Shown here: positions 5,044 to 5,204 of the stretch, one piece after another
Numbering within the stretch: the stretch's first letter is position 1
How the letters are laid out: every line of letters starts with the position of its first letter
NCBI GenBank assembly: GCA_003153915.1
Contig: PMBX01000026.1
Span: forward strand, 171 to 5,374
Source of the DNA: Phycisphaerales bacterium
Lineage (GTDB): Bacteria; Planctomycetota; Phycisphaerae; SM23-33
Length of the DNA stretch: 5,204 nucleotides
Reading direction: 5' to 3'
The notes under the pieces: model-generated
What the model saw: the letters and a program-made list of their open reading frames with translations, nothing else
Database searches by the model: none
Told to the model about the DNA's origin: nothing
Position numbers and translations under genes: made by a program

Positions 5044-5204
5044 ATGAAATACGCCATTATCATCCCCGACGGCGCCGCCGACGTCCCACTGGACGAACTG
5101 GGCGGGCGGACCCCGCTGGAAGCGGCCAAGATACCCAACATGGACTGGATCGCCTCGCACGGCAAGTGCGGTTCGGTCTGTAACATCCCCGAGGGCATGA
5201 GCTG
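5044..5204 (+). CDS. ApgM-family protein (cofactor-independent phosphoglycerate mutase / proposed homoserine kinase), N-terminal part
   Basis: The first 53 residues are present; the gene runs off the window. The start MKYAIIIPDGAAD, then LGGRTPLEAAKIPNMDWIA and a C-terminal PEGM, are typical of the archaeal-type (ApgM) phosphoglycerate mutase branch of the alkaline phosphatase superfamily. D9 in the IPDG motif should be a metal ligand. The catalytic Ser, normally in a GSD motif shortly after PEGM, lies beyond the edge. A bacterial subgroup of this family (TIGR02535) is called 'proposed homoserine kinase' because it neighbours threonine genes where thrB is missing. The position 43 nt after hom fits that subgroup. 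The ATG at 5044 is preferred, with GGAG at 5037-5040, a rather short 3-nt spacing; an in-frame ATG at 5035 would add three residues. The family is confident; the substrate, homoserine or phosphoglycerate, cannot be settled from this fragment. Confidence 0.85.
   Translation, partial: MKYAIIIPDGAADVPLDELGGRTPLEAAKIPNMDWIASHGKCGSVCNIPEGMS

Overview
The window is GC-rich bacterial chromosome with ordinary housekeeping genes on both strands. It most resembles Planctomycetota, perhaps Phycisphaerae-like. The main reasons are a stand-alone GGQ release-factor-like protein of a type I associate with that phylum, a homoserine dehydrogenase paired with an apgM-like 'proposed homoserine kinase', and a long TPR protein next to a DUF1232 gene. 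This placement is inference from gene content; no rRNA or other phylogenetic marker is complete here.

Layout, left to right. Positions 1-660 (+) hold the C-terminal end of valyl-tRNA synthetase. Positions 661-818 are a convergent intergenic gap with two look-alike GC hairpins, bracketed by a 12-bp direct repeat. Positions 819-1127 (-) encode a small YkvA/DUF1232 membrane protein with a good sigma70-type promoter abutting its ATG. Positions 1128-1374 are noncoding and carry a long imperfect inverted repeat built from CGCGAA units. Positions 1375-2730 (-) encode a protein made almost entirely of twelve gapless 34-residue TPRs. Positions 2731-2938 are a divergent intergenic region with candidate promoters in both directions and a hairpin in the TPR-gene leader. 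Positions 2939-3478 (+) encode the release-factor-like protein. Positions 3479-3665 are a regulatory gap with a perfect palindrome overlapping the predicted -35 box of the next gene. Positions 3666-5000 (+) encode homoserine dehydrogenase with an ACT domain. From 5044 to the window edge (+) is the N-terminus of an apgM-family protein.

The genes form two themes. Translation is represented by valS and the GGQ protein, which carries the peptidyl-tRNA hydrolysis domain without codon-recognition domains and is therefore a candidate ribosome-rescue factor. Threonine biosynthesis is represented by hom followed 43 nt later by the apgM-like gene. In genomes lacking thrB, this second family is proposed to phosphorylate homoserine, so the two genes would catalyse consecutive steps under one promoter. 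No mobile element, CRISPR array, tRNA or rRNA was recognised. The parts most worth a second look are the GGQ protein, the palindromic operator candidate at hom, the hom/apgM pair, and the noncoding repeats around 690-770 and 1200-1290.
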